Shown piece after piece: positions 1 through 11,985 of a stretch of DNA of 64,000 bases. The DNA comes from Aldrovandia affinis. Its lineage: Eukaryota > Chordata > Actinopteri > Notacanthiformes > Halosauridae. Numbering within the stretch: the first letter of the stretch is position 1; each line of letters opens with the position of its first letter. A program made the position numbers and the translations under genes. Location: the NCBI GenBank assembly GCA_029706075.1, contig JAINUG010000176.1, positions 1,612,001 through 1,676,000 of the forward strand, in the 5' to 3' direction. The notes under the pieces are model-generated. The model had not been told where the DNA came from and searched no databases. It was given only the letters and a program-made list of their open reading frames with translations.

Positions 1-568
1 GCTACAATAGGTTCTTATTCTGTGTATTGTCAGGTTGTAAGAATGAAAGGTGCATACTACAACCTATTCTCATTACCAACTGAAATATAAAACTAACTCA
101 TGGATATCTTGGAAGTCAAAGGATACCCTACTCAGGCTCCAAACTCCTACTACTCCTACTGAGTTTCAGTTGCAAGAGGCACAGGCATTTGAGATGTCTA
201 CCCACCCAATACAAAAATGATTCAGCTCCTTATGCCCATGCCTCTATCACATCAATGGGACCCTATCTTTCTTGCTCTTTCCTGAAGTCTGACGCAAACC
301 CATAGGCTTGTTACCATGTGCCGAAGTCACCTCTTTAGGAAATTGTTACCTTATTCCTGTTAATCTCCCTTTTAGTTTCTCATAACATACAAAGCTCTTG
401 CTGCCTACTACAGCCTGTGGCATCATATTAGCTTTAAGGGGGCACGTAGTTTTATGGTTTTAGATTTCCATGTACAGTTTTTAGAACAGCACATGACAGC
501 GTCTTCAGTGATGGATTCAAGTACTTGGTGGCTTCGGAGACAGGAGTATAAAGTATGTGTGTATGAAC
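1..568. other. No recognisable feature
   Basis: AT-rich DNA with no convincing gene, transposon terminus or RNA gene. The short reading frames here have no recognisable similarity. Confidence 0.6.
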
Positions 569-576
569 ACACACAT

Positions 577-614
<38 letters not shown>
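569..614. repeat. (CA)n microsatellite
   Basis: Pure or nearly pure CA dinucleotides over about 45 bp. It produces a spurious Cys-Val reading frame on the minus strand. Confidence 0.95.
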
Positions 615-616
<2 letters not shown>

Positions 617-1388
617 TTATTTAGTTAACCTTTATTTAACCAGGTAGGTCAATTGAGAACCATTTCTCATTTACAATGATGGCCTGGTCAAGAGCCCTCC
701 AACAGCAAAGGGACACAATAGGATGGGACAAGGCAATATACAAAACACAATAAACAATTGTGGTGTCCCCAGGGGTTGGGCGACATGCACGGACCTTGCA
801 GAGGGCGTAGGCAAGTTTAACAACACGGAGGAGGCAGTAATATAAGCAAAATGATGCTTTATTAAACGAACAAACACAAAACAAAGGGTGGGGTCTTCAG
901 GGGAATACAAACACAAAGTCCGCAATCCTTATCTCTTTGTCAATGTCCGTTCCAATCCAAAATCCAGGTCCAAGTCCACAATCCAGTCCGTAGTCGTTAT
1001 CCAAAGCAATCCAATTCCAAAGACACACAAAACAAACACACTCCAACACTCTTTCCAAAACACTGGCTGGTCAATCGACTTCACAGTTTTCTCTCTCTTC
1101 AAACACAAACACTCCGCAACTCCTTCCCACACACGTTCCGACTCCTCTCCAAGTGTAGTGACAATCAGCCCTTTAAATAGGCCTTAAAATGGCTTTCAGC
1201 TGGCCGTTAGTCCCGTTGCCTTCACTTGTCTCAGGTGTGACTGTGGTCTGCTGGGAAATGTAGTGAAAATGGCTGCCATGTGTTGGAGGCCAGGCAGCCA
1301 TTTTCTGGTGCAACCCTTTGGGCTGCCACACAATATACAATATCAAGTCACATATATACAACATAAGCACGATATGCAGATGATAACA
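615..1388. repeat. Unclassified interspersed repeat split by a solo LTR
   Basis: The left piece at 615-758 (TTTATTTAACCAGGTAGGTC and following) resembles a motif I recall from other fish genomes. It is interrupted at 759 by the solo LTR and resumes at 1331. The two halves join smoothly if the LTR and one CAAT copy are removed. The family is not identified. Confidence 0.4.
759..1330 (-). mobile_element. Solo LTR of an LTR retrotransposon (fossil)
   Basis: About 572 bp beginning TGTGG and ending CCACA, flanked by 4-bp duplications CAAT at 755-758 and 1331-1334. On the minus strand it carries an AATAAA-type signal (seen on the plus strand as TTTATT near 860) and a TATTTAAAG promoter-like box near 1175. 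No internal coding region is present, so it is a recombination remnant. The family is uncertain (Gypsy-like is plausible). Confidence 0.7.
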
Positions 1389-1594
1389 CAGGGCTTCCCA
1401 AACACTACCCTGAGACCCAGAGCCACCCCATGCATCTGCCAGACCCCACCACCAGCACACCTGATCCAACCAACCAAGGGGTCAGTCAACTAATTAACAA
1501 GCCCCTGACTAGCCCAACCAGGAGTGCCAGCAGCAGAAAACAACAAACACACGGGAAGGTCCAGGGGCCCCAAAGAGAGACCAGGGAAGACCTG
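1389..1594. mobile_element. hAT-type MITE
   Basis: About 206 bp with inverted ends CAGGGCTTCCC and GGGAAGACCTG, flanked by an 8-bp near-duplication (TGATAACA at 1381-1388, GGATAACA at 1595-1602). An 8-bp duplication and CAGGG termini are typical of nonautonomous hAT elements. It has no coding capacity. Confidence 0.7.
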
Positions 1595-1602
1595 GGATAA
1601 CA

Positions 1603-1998
1603 CAATAGGTTATCCTAGTGCAGCCAGGTGTACAATTAATGGTCAGGTATAAAGCAGGTGCAATGGTTGACTAGACAAAAACTTGACTTCCTGAAGTTTT
1701 TGTCTGAAAGCAGTTAGTGAGGTGAAGGCAGGTAACAGTGTTCCAGTCGTTAACAGCAAAAACAGTACAGAACTTCACCCACCTGCTCTTTAGAAATACC
1801 CTACTGCTGCTTACTGCACTCTTTCCCTCCCTCCACCCCCTTGGGGCGGACAGCCAAATTCCGCCCTCGATCGGGGCTCCCGGCCAGAGTAGGACTGATG
1901 CAGTCGAACTGAAAGCACAATAGGTAGCTCACACTTGCAAAGCACAAGTCAATGCGAATGCATTAGACTGCTATGCTGTTGGAGACCCCCCTGTTATA
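1603..1998. other. No recognisable feature
   Basis: Unrecognised DNA between a hAT MITE and a Tc1 remnant. A GC-rich patch at 1830-1900 gives a 61-codon frame without known similarity. Confidence 0.5.
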
Positions 1999-2698
1999 TA
2001 ACTTTTGAACTGTTTCTAGTGGGATACTAGACCATTCTTCAAGAAGAAAGCCTCCAGTTCATTGAGTGATGAAATCTACTCCACACTCTACGTTCCAGAA
2101 CTTAAAGGTTATATACATAAAGGTTACATAAAGGTTAAATGATTATTAGATCTGGTGATTGGGGAGGAAGGTGTTTGACTTAATCTGCGTATTCATGAAA
2201 CCACTGTTGAATCTGTTTAGCAGTCTGTATGGGGGTGTTATTGTCTTGGAATATGGGAACATCTTAAAGAAACAATGTTTGCACCAAGGGGTGCATCTGG
2301 TTGCCTAAAATAGTGTTGTATTCCTTGGCTGTAATTCTACCATGCAGAGTAATAATAGGACCCAATAACTGTCACAATATGGCTGCCCATACCATAACAG
2401 ATCCACCACCATGTTTAACAGATGGGAACAAGCAATGTGGGTTGAAGGCTTCCTTTGGTTTTCTCCAAACATAAACCCATCCAGATGTAGAAAAAAACGT
2501 AATAGATGTCTCATCAGACTACATTACTATTACATTGGTCAGAAGAAGTTTTTATGGTCATTACATCAGGTTATGCATTATTGCACATCTAGATCTCTCA
2601 TGTTGCTTTAGAAACTCACATATTGCAACACAATTGTTGATTTTAACGTCTTTTTTGGAGCAGAAACTTACTGGTAATTAGTGTTGACATTAATATTA
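1999..2698 (-). mobile_element. Tc1/mariner transposon remnant
   Basis: The minus strand encodes pieces of a Tc1-family DDE transposase in shifting frames, including GGGSVMVWAAI (plus-strand positions near 2385-2420) and matches to the middle of the catalytic domain. It is closely related to the copy at 20468-21385. It is multiply frameshifted, lacks the N-terminal half and seems cut off on the right by a SINE piece. Confidence 0.75.
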
Positions 2699-2704
2699 TA
2701 TGTC

Positions 2705-2800
2705 ACAGGGCTACGGCAGTGAACTACGAGGGAGGGGATTGAACTAAGCACAGCGGGAGTAATTGGCTACCAAATTGGGAGAAAAATGGGGTAAAATCGG
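2705..2800 (+). mobile_element. tRNA-derived SINE fragment
   Basis: Contains the tail block GGCTACCAAATTGGGAGAAA that also ends the SINE at 22865-23040 (opposite strand). The 5' part is degenerate. It sits between two Tc1 remnants. Confidence 0.5.
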
Positions 2801-2811
2801 AAAGATAAAAC

Positions 2812-3391
2812 TTTATAAAAAAGGCACTTGGAAACTGGAGGAAACTCTGACAGGAAGAGGTCTGGCAGACCTAAAGCCACAACAAAATCAGAAGACAAGT
2901 TTCTGACAGTCAACAGCTTGCGTGATAGGAAGTAAGGAAGCTCACAGGACAACAGCTTCAAGCATAAGCTTAACACTGGTTTTTATTCTGACCTGACTGT
3001 ATTAGGAAGTCTCAGTTTCAACTGTGAAGAGAAGACTTCAAGCTGCAGGTTCAACAGGTTGAGTGGCAGTAAGAAAGCCATTGCTAAGATGGCAAAATAA
3101 GAAAAAGAGGCTTACCTCTAATAAGAAATGCTAATAAGAAATCCTAATAAGAATACATAATGATGAGAACGGGCTGTTCGGCCCATCTAGGCTCATCATG
3201 TCCTAATCTAAACAGTGTCTAGTACTACATCTAGCCTGGACTTGAATAGCCCAAGCGTTTCTGCCTCTACTACCCGACCTGGCAAGCTGTTCCAGGCATT
3301 GACAACTCTCTGTACCATTTCAGGTTATTCAGTGGACTTGAACTTAAAACTGGAAAATGGGGGTGTTCTAAAACTTTTGACCGGTAGTGTG
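2812..3391 (+). mobile_element. Tc1 transposon remnant (HTH region)
   Basis: Encodes degenerate N-terminal helix-turn-helix sequence of a Tc1 transposase (matches around SGRPKATTKSEDKF and VSVSTVKRRLRAAG). It ends in an inverted-repeat terminus, GTTCTAAAACTTTTGACC then GGTAGTG. The same family is present in the opposite orientation at 12772-13607. It is interrupted by another repeat at about 3150-3313. Confidence 0.7.
3150..3313. repeat. Unclassified repeat inserted in the Tc1 remnant
   Basis: A block of about 165 bp (GAACGGGCTGTTCGGCCCAT and following) lies within the Tc1 copy and is absent from the related copy at 12772-13607. It is a foreign insertion of unknown family. Confidence 0.4.
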
Positions 3392-3399
3392 TATATACA

Positions 3400-3441
3400 T
3401 GTATATATATATATATATATATACAGTATATATATATACTT
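3400..3441. repeat. (TA)n microsatellite
   Basis: An interrupted TA/GTATA tract adjoining the Tc1 terminus, consistent with Tc1 insertion at a TA-rich target. Confidence 0.85.
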
Positions 3442-3751
3442 GCTCTATTTAGAACTGATAAATGGTGTGTCATATGAAAACTAGCATAAATGTACATATG
3501 GCATAGGAGTGCAATCAAAATGCATCAGTGCCCACTCAAAATCTTTTGGTGCATGATGCCCCTGACTATAGGTGTATATTTATGTGGCTTTGCGTACTTA
3601 AAATGTACTTAAAATAATAACAAAAATTGGGCCAGATTGGAATCCAGCCATATGAAAATCATTAGCAAAAACAATGACAAACTCCAAACCCAGGATTTTG
3701 ACTACAGATTTTGGGGGAAATAAAAAGTGATGCAATAAAAGTGTTTTAGTG

Positions 3752-4093
3752 CACCTTGCCACACTAAGCCAGTATGAGTCAGTGCCCATGTGCACAATCT
3801 GTGCATTAAGATTAACACTAAGCCAGTGCCTGCGTGCTCCATTTGTGCATTAAGATTGAGGCATTGCCCATGTGCACAATCTGTATATTAACACTGAGCC
3901 AGTGCCTGCATGCTCCATTTGTGCATTAGCATTGAGCCAGTGTGAATCAGCGCTCATGTCCACAATCTGTATTAACACTGAGCCAGTGCCCGTGTGCACA
4001 TTCTGTATATTAACACTGAGCCAGCACTTGCATGCTCCATCTGTGCATTAACACTGTGCCAAAGTGAGCCAGTGCCTGCATGCTCCATTCACA
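3752..4093. repeat. Degenerate minisatellite
   Basis: Imperfect reiteration of units with the cores AGCCAGTGCC, TGCATGCTCCATTTGTGCAT and TGTGCACAATCTGTATATTA. At least five to six diverged composite units of about 40-70 bp are present. No coding capacity. Confidence 0.8.
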
Positions 4094-5545
4094 GTTGTAT
4101 GCTGCTGGGTAGAAATCTATGGGGAGATTCAAGACAAAAATAACACGGTGACTCATGACTGTCCACACGCAGATGCTTAATATTTCATACAGTGGAGAAA
4201 TATGTACGCAATAACCCCATCTTTATTATCGGCAGTATGTCCTAGACTAGAGGATGGTATTCAGTTTGAAACAGAGCTGAAACAGAGCATCATTAAAGGC
4301 GACTTTTGGACTGCAGGATCAAATTATGGAAACATCTTGGGCCACTATGAATAGTTTCTCCTCAAAGGAAGATGACTTTTGTAAATATTCTATATTTTAT
4401 CGTAAGATTGAAGCATTGTCTTGACTGATTATTTGGTATTGTGCATTATCTTTACTAATTATTCACTTTCATAGTTTTCTTTTTCTCTAAAGCCTAATAA
4501 ACATTTTCTCATGTAAAAAATTATTTTACCTTGATGGGAATCTGGAAGGCATTACATGACATAATCCAGCTAGGTACCAGAGTGCGATTAGTGTATTAGC
4601 AAGACAAATTATACCTCAGTTTACAATGGCAAAGAGACTCGATCTCTGTAAACAGTCACTGCCCCATGTTCTTAATCTTGCTACTCTTTCATTCCAAGGC
4701 CACCAAGTTAGAGCACAGCCAACCGAATGCTTTGAGGCCTGTTTTTTTTAAACTTTCCTCTGTTTGCATTGATTTGCTAGATGCAGTGCTCTGGTTTCTC
4801 CATTGAAGTGCAGATAAAATATACAGGTTGGAACTGGCGACAATGTTAGTTAACCAATGTAAGTGCCGTTACTCTGTGGAAACACAATACCAGGTCAGGA
4901 TGCCTTTTGTTGCTGGTCTGCTGTTCTGTCCAGTTTTAAGTTACTGACATTTTTTCTAAAGTAAAGTGGAAAATATCACAAGTATTTTTATGAAATTCCC
5001 ACTTTTCATATGTATTTCACGTTCACATGGAAGCAGTCTAAATGTACTGAATGTTTGCAACTTAGTAGTCAGTGAGATAAACAGGCCTTGTTTATCAAAA
5101 CTACTACTGTAGATACTTCTGCATGTTAGACCAATCTGTCCCAGCAATACATACATCTGATATGGACAAACTGAGGCATGCCTCCGAGGATCATAATCAA
5201 ATATAGACATGTACGCAAGCATCCGCATGCACACGTACATGCATGCATGAGCGCACACACACTGCATCTAGAGCCTATGATGTCAGACCAAGAGCCAGCA
5301 CAATTCTGATTGTTTGAGCAATCATTACCAGGAGACACAGTCAAACATAGAGCACAACAGGAGGGAAGTGTGATGACGCGTGACAAAAGGAGATAGGGAG
5401 ACCTGCAGAATGTGGGACAGTTTCAGAGCAGAGCAGTAGATTTCACCCCCTGAAACAATCCCCACAATCACCAAGCCGACCTCCCCCGATTCCCCCGTCT
5501 TATTATATATCAGATTTTTTTTAATGGCATTAATGGGACATTCTT
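4094..5545. other. No recognisable feature
   Basis: AT-rich DNA with only short unrelated reading frames. No transposon ends or RNA genes were recognised. Confidence 0.55.
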
Positions 5546-5660
5546 GCGTATATATATATATATATATAGGTCATCAATCATCATTTTCAGCAGGAATTTC
5601 AGTGACCAAAGGGTTGTGGGTTCAAAGCCCCATTGAAGAACCAAAGGTCATTTCCACAGG
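5546..5660 (+). repeat. (TA)n tract and possible SINE head
   Basis: A TA dinucleotide run at 5546-5568 precedes GTGACCAAAGGGTTGTGGG and TTCAAAGCCC at about 5601-5631. This resembles the right half, including the B box, of a tRNA-derived fish SINE. The A box and tail were not identified. Confidence 0.4.
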
Positions 5661-7057
5661 ACTGTATGTAAAGCTGAGAGCAAATGCTTTCCAGAGTTCC
5701 TGGCTACATTTATCATTGTCCTTAGCATCATCGTTGCTTGGCATCTGCGCTTCATGACGCCTCCCTATACTTAAGGTCTAAACAGCTCTTTTAAGTCCCT
5801 GTTGAGATATCCATCATGATGTGAAATGCATGGATCCTCAGGGGGTTGGGGGTGGGTGACTGATGTTGTCCTAGACAGCTGCTGGCTACAGAGGAATGTG
5901 TGTAGTTGGGAATGAGTCCAACACTGGTGAATGGGTTCCTGATCCTGATTCATCCTGTCAATTCTGTGTGATCAAACCATTATTTATGTCATTCCCCACC
6001 CCTATTCACATCTGTGGCACAATATTTTATGAATGGAAAAATGTTGATAAAAAATGAACGGCTAAATTGAAGATGACAGTTGTTTCATTGTGCCACTTTA
6101 GCAACTGCTTAAAATACCACCTGCAGCGAATAATACCATTGTTTCCTCAAAACTAAAAATAAACCCTTTGTTGCATCTTTTCTTGATACACATTATGTTA
6201 CTATTTCAAATATGAATACACTTTTTCTGCTCCACATCCACGGAAACAGAGATGAAAGAAAACTGATTCTTTTTACTGATAATAAATTTTTTGGGGGGGG
6301 AATCTACATTCTAAGGTTGCATTAATTCACACTTATTTGAATAAAACATTTAATAAAACAACATTCTATAAACTTTTTCCAGGAGAAAAACATCTCAAAC
6401 AAATGTGGCTACAAGTATTTGAGAGTAACTCTCTTCATATCGAGTAGCTCTGGCATGATAATCCACTTTAGGGAGAAAAGGATGGCAGCTTTAAGGGATC
6501 TGTATCTGGTTCTTCATGGCTGATGTCACTGCCTTATGCTAATACATTGAGTGCTGTGAGCATTTCAGTTGTGCCAGTGGAGAGAGATTTAATTCAGAGC
6601 TGATTCTTTATACATTAGGTATTCCATAAAAACAGAGAAATCAATTATGAAACAATTTTGCAGAAGGAAGCTCTATTCTGTAAATACTCTATTTTTATCA
6701 TTGTGTTCAGAGAGTTACTGTATACCTAGTGAAAAATATCAATCCATCAGACTGAATTGTCATTTATAATGTTGGTATCAAGAGTTTATGAGGAGTTATC
6801 CATAATCGTAACTACATAAAGCATTATTTTGCTTTCATATAAATAGTTACAGTGGTTTTTTTAAGTGAAAAACCCTGGAGATTCTCGTACAATCTATGTA
6901 TTAATGGTTTATTAATCTTATACACACATATTGCCACCACTTAAAATTAAATGAGAAATAATTGTTATAACATTGTATTTATAACATATCATGAAATATG
7001 TTAATCAGCCTTTTACAATTACATATAGTCTCATATAGGTTTTATCAACCAATTTTA
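5661..7057. other. No recognisable feature
   Basis: AT-rich, apparently single-copy DNA without coding signal. Confidence 0.55.
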
Positions 7058-7395
7058 AAAAATGGGACGGGGCGGTGGATAGCATAGTGCTCTAACGCAT
7101 CGTATCTTGGCTGGTCCGATATGAGTGTGGCTGCCTATCAGGGACGCGGTTCGAAACCCGTCGCTGACAGACCGGCCCTGGCCGTTAGCCTCAATCGGGG
7201 GTGGCATTTGGCAGCACAAATTCGTTGAGGAGCAGGAAGGTTCAGTCTCGGAGGAGGCGGATTTACCGGCCCGGAAAAATTGGCTCGTTACCCGGAGGAC
7301 GGGCGGCGGACTCATGGGGGAGGGTGAATTAAAATAAATAGAGGGTATAATTGGCACCCAAATTAGGATTAAAAAATTGGGAAAAATTAGAAACT
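7058..7395 (+). mobile_element. tRNA-derived SINE
   Basis: A GC-rich block in AT-rich surroundings with a B-box-like GGTTCGAAACCC at about 7149-7160. A body follows, then an A/T-rich tail (GGCACCCAAATTAGGATTAA) related to the tail of the SINE copies at 2705 and 22865. It has no protein-coding capacity. Family name not known to me. Confidence 0.65.
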
Positions 7396-7599
7396 ATGAA
7401 TTAAAAAATATATTAAAAAATGGGTTGCCTTTAAATTGATGTGAATGTAAGTAAGTTAGCTTTTATATTGAAACCACATTTTTTATATAAAAAATTTGAA
7501 TTTACTTAATTTTGTCCAGACAATGAGTTGAGGTCAAAGCATGCTCAAAGTATTTGACTTGTGGTATGGTAGTATTGGCACATTGATTACATCCTTCAA

Positions 7600-9379
7600 C
7601 TTGTTCACTCCCACTGTCCCATCACCTGCCCTCTCGATCCCATTCCTTCCCCCCTCTTCCAGTCCATTGCTATGGACATCCTCCCCTTTGTATCCAATGT
7701 TATTAACTCCTCTCTTTCCTCTGGCTCTGTCCTCTCTTCCCTAAAATGCGCTCATGTTGCCCCCCTCCTCAAAAAACCCTCTCTGAATCCTGCTGTCATT
7801 TCAAACTACCGACCTGTCTCTCTCCTCCCATTCCTCTCCAAAACATTAGAGCGGGCTGTCTATAAACAACTGTCTGCTCATCTCCTACAGAACGACCTGC
7901 TTGATCCTAACCAATCTGGGTTCAAGGCAGGCCACTCCACAGAGACTGCTCTCCTTGCGGTCACTGAGGCTCTTCACGTGGCTAAGTCCCAATCCCTTAG
8001 CTCTGTCCTCCTCCTCCTCGATCTGTCAGCTGCATTCGACACGGTGGACCACCAGATCCTGCTCTCATCCCTCGTCGAGATGGGAATCTCTGGATCTGCA
8101 TTGACATGGTTCGAGTCCTACCTGGCTGACCGGTCCTACCAGCTGGCCTGGAGAGGATCCCTCTCCTCTCCCCACACCCTCTCTACCGGAGTCCCGCAGG
8201 GCTCGGTGCTAGGCCCCGTCCTATTCTCCCTGGACACCAAGTTACTTGGTTCTGTTTTTCTGCTCATGGTTTTTCCTATCACTGTTATGCCGATGACACT
8301 CAACTCTTTCTCTCCTTCTCTCCATCTGAGACCCAGGTCCCGGCACGGATCTCTGCATGCCTGGCTGACATCTCCACATGGGTGTCCACCCACCACCTGA
8401 AGCTGAACCTGGGGAAGACAGAGCTGCTCTTCCTCCCAGCGAAGGGCTCCCCGATGATTGATGCATCAATCACCTTGGAAAGCTCCATAGTGTCTCCGTC
8501 CCAGTCTGCCAGGAGTCTTGGAGTGACCCTGGACAACCAGCTGTGCTTCTCGAGCCACATTGCAGCGATCACACAGACCTGCCGATTCTCCCTCCACATC
8601 ATCCGGAGGATCCGACCGTTCCTCACCCAAGAAGCCACACAACTCCTGGTCCAGGCCCTGGTGATCTCACGTCTGGACTACTGCAATTCCTTGCTGGCAG
8701 GCCTATCGGCCTGTGCCATCAAGCCACTGCAACTAGTCCAAAACGCTGCCGCTCATCTGGTGTTCAACCAGCTGAAGTTCACCCACGTCAGCCCTCTACT
8801 CTCCTCTCTGCACTGGCTCCCCATCGCAGCATGCATCAGATTCAAATCACTGGTGCTTGCTTTTCAAGTGGCTAGAGGTACTGCTCCCCCATACTCATCA
8901 CTCCCTACACCCCAGCCAGACCCCTCCGCTCCGCCTCCTCTGCCAAACTGACTGCCCCATCCCTCCGGGCGCCTGGCAGCCACTCCTCGCGGTCTCGTGG
9001 AGTTCTCTGTCCTGACCCCTCGCTGGTGGAACAACCTTCCGCAATCGGTCAGGACCGTGGAATCACTTGCGATCTTCCACAAGAGACTCAAAACCAACCT
9101 TTTCAGACTCCACTACCACTGAATTCTGAACATCTAACTAATTGTCACCACCACTGCCTATTTGTCCAACACCCCTGCTTACTCCATAAAAAAAATGACT
9201 AACCTTTTTCTTCCCAGTGTTACAGGTATGGTACGCAGCTGCCTGCAATGATGTCTATCGCTGTATTACTGCACTGATCTCCTGCGCTAACTATGATTGT
9301 TCCTACCATGTATTTATGCACATCTTGTAAGTAGCTCTGGATAAGAGCGTCTGCTAAATGCTTAAAATGTAAAATGTAA
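7600..9379 (+). mobile_element. L2-clade LINE, 5'-truncated copy 1 (ORF2 reverse transcriptase and 3' tail)
   Basis: Encodes most of a CR1/L2-type reverse transcriptase. Visible motifs are SNYRPVSLLPFLSK, the finger motif QSGFKAGHSTETALL, motif A SAAFDTVDHQ near 8028-8057, GVPQGSVLGPVLF near 8188-8226, and the catalytic YADD at 8286-8297. A frameshift separates the GVPQGS and YADD segments, and the C-terminal thumb continues to about 8949 in the YADD frame. The 3' end at about 9318-9379 is the CTCTGGATAAGAGCGTCTGC hairpin block followed by AAAATGT repeats, the signature shared with eel UnaL2 and related fish L2 elements. The endonuclease domain and ORF1 are absent. The copy is dead and typically 5'-truncated. 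Confidence 0.9.
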
Positions 9380-10446
9380 AAATGATTCCTGTATGGGACC
9401 CCACCACAGGCACAAAGGATATGGTGGGGGCGGGGGGATTAGATTTATTGCACTGTGTCCTACATGGCGTGTGAGAAACTGGCCATTTTCACTTTCACAT
9501 TTTTGCTTTCCATTTTATCTTAGTTTTTGGCTGGCATTACCTCAGATAAAGTAAATACACTTCAGCACTATTGCCTTTTTCAGTACAGTATTCACCCCCC
9601 AAGGAGAGAAACATGTCCGGCCTGACAAATAAATAACTCCTCAAAAACCCAAATAATGAAATTACTCAAAATCCCAAGAGTCTGATTTTCCATAACATGA
9701 AAACAAGCTGGGCCAGACACCACAGTGTCAGTGTCATGTTCAGCAGGGCTGAAAGAAGAGAAGTTGGTTTAACTTTCTGTTTCCTGTCTGCCCAAGGTCA
9801 AAATGGAAGAACTGATTTGGGCTTTGTGTTTTCATCACAGGTTGACGCTCTACCACGACTCAAAAACTTAAATACGGCAATGGCTTGGACACCCTGGCCT
9901 CCCAGCACCATGGTAATTAAGACCCTCCACGAACAATGGGTCCAAGCACACACAAACCAAGCACACACTTTCACTTACATAGAGAGATGCTATAATGTCA
10001 AAGTCCACATGTGGAAAAAAAATATGTATCAAGAAGAATGATAAATAATGTATCCTGAAAAAAATAATCCAGAATATTAGAATATTAAGAAAAAGGTTAT
10101 AGTGGTTTTTCACGTGAAATGAATGTCATAGGAACATAGCTTGATCGGGCAATTTGGAATGAGAAAGCGAGTGAGAGAATGAAAGAGTGAGTGAGCAAGC
10201 AAAAAGTTCAGAGTTGCCCCTCAAATGAAAACAGACTAAATTTGGACTTCCATTTAGGCTTTAACCCTTTGCCCTGGCCCATGCAAAAACATTAAGCAGT
10301 GAAAGGTTTAAAAGCAGACATAAAGCAGTTTCTCTGTATAAAGGAACATGAAATAAATACAGGAGGAGTCACTTCAAGTAATGCATAGAGGTGGCCAAAG
10401 GAAATATACATGAGCGAGATTACCTTTATGTGGAGTGTGAAAATGG
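9380..10446. other. No recognisable feature
   Basis: Unrecognised DNA. The 114-codon frame at 9697-10041 has no family motif. Confidence 0.5.
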
Positions 10447-10550
10447 AGTGTGTTCAGTGTGACTCAGGGGGAGGAGCATGGATGTGGAGCATGCTTAGTG
10501 TGACCCAGGGGGAGGAGCGAGGTTGTCGAGCTTGCTCAGTGTGACCCAGC
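10447..10550. repeat. Short tandem duplication (about 49 bp, about 2 copies)
   Basis: Two adjacent diverged copies of a unit beginning TGTGACNCAGGGGGAGGAGC, then a third partial start (TGTGACCCAGCGG). Confidence 0.75.
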
Positions 10551-10846
10551 GGCCTGATGGAACGCAGATTTGGAGCACTCATTTCACCTCACCTCAGGCA
10601 GAGCGTAGTGCTGTGATAACAGACGGTCACTCTCAGTGTGAGTATGCATGCATGCTTCTCTGAGGTTCTTGAGGAAATCAAGAGTAGATTTTGAGTGTTT
10701 TCACCACCAGTGCTCGAAGACATTTCTAATCAGTACCACACAGCCAAAGGTGCCATCACACACAAATGCACATGCACGGTCACACATGCAGAATGAAAAA
10801 CACAAACAAAGATGCTCAATTCCACAGCCACTGACATCATAATACA

Positions 10847-11395
10847 TACAGTACCAGTCAAAAGTTTGAGTACATCTTACATCTGGATTACGGCTAACCG
10901 GGCAGTCCTTCATTCTTCAGCAAGATAATGACCCGAAACACACCTTGAAGTTGTGCAAGAACTATCTGGTGAAGGAGGAAATGAAGAACAACTCAAACTA
11001 ATGACCTGGCCTGCCCAGTGTCCAGACCTCAATCCCATAGAACTTGCATGGGACGAACTGGACAGAAGAGGCAAAGCAAAGTACCCCACAAGTGTCTCTG
11101 GGAATTGCTGCAGGAGAGCTGGGAAGACATGTCGGGTGATTTTCTCCTGAAACTTATTAACCAAATGGCCCATGTTTATGAGGCTGTTCATGGCAAAGGG
11201 TGGATATATTGAAGAATCAAAGATTCAATTTTCAATTCAATTTTCTTGAACATTGCTTTGATGTTCCTTTTGTTTATTGTTACATGCGTTTTTGTAATTT
11301 TCAAGTATTTACAGAAACGTATACGGTGTAAAACACTGTCAATTATGAGATAAACCTAGTTTCCAGCAGGTGTGCTCAAACCTTTTACTACCAGA
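10847..11395 (+). mobile_element. Tc1-derived MITE (older copy)
   Basis: Imperfect terminal inverted repeats (CAGTCAAAAGTTTGAG near 10855; inverted match near 11371-11393) enclose only the distal part of a Tc1 DDE transposase. Visible are LQQDNDPKHTLKLC, YLVKEE and WPAQCPDLNPIELAWDE, which hold the second Asp and the final Glu of the catalytic triad. The HTH and first Asp are missing. It shares the same internal deletion as the copy at 33187-33727, so the shortened form spread as a nonautonomous family. Confidence 0.85.
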
Positions 11396-11484
11396 CACAA
11401 ATGCACACATATACAACCACAATAGATAATGAGGCAAGGAACTGGCTCATACACATACAATCAGCTGTTCACATATGTAATTCA

Positions 11485-11553
11485 CTTTGTTGTACGTCGC
11501 TCTGGATAAGAGCGTCTGCCAAATGCCTGTAATGTAATGTAATGTAATGTAAT
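11485..11553 (+). mobile_element. L2/SINE 3' tail
   Basis: The CGCTCTGGATAAGAGCGTCT hairpin block is followed by four to five TGTAA repeats. This is the 3' end of a UnaL2-type LINE or a SINE that borrows its tail. The upstream body could not be classified. Confidence 0.75.
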
Positions 11554-11985
11554 CTTCACTAGGGCCATGCACATACTAGGATCCTGAGTCACCAGTGACC
11601 AATATCATGCTTTCAGTTTCGAGGGCATTCAAGACCAAATTATTTACATAAACCCATTGTGGTATGCTGGTAATGTCAGCTTGTAATGCTTTGTCAACTT
11701 GCACAGACTTTTCTGCTTTGGAGATGGTTGAGTAATCAGCATACATTTCAGTTCTGATCTGTTTTACTGCAAGAGGTGAAAAGTAAATAATGAATGTTCA
11801 TATGTTCACTAAATTCTGGGCTTTATTTATGCTGTTTCCATTTTAATCATGTTTCTACTTAGGTAATTTATTTGACCAAAAAACATATTTTTATACTTTT
11901 CCCATTACAATACATTGACTTTACACTGGTTTCACCTGCTTAGAAGGTATATGTGTCCCCACCTATTGTTGACAGGTTCTCTTAT

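Noticed and set aside
3752-4093. CRISPR-like array
   Set aside because: Units are diverged and spacers are not unique; it is a minisatellite in a vertebrate genome.
9697-10041. 114-codon frame
   Set aside because: No motif or codon bias; likely chance.
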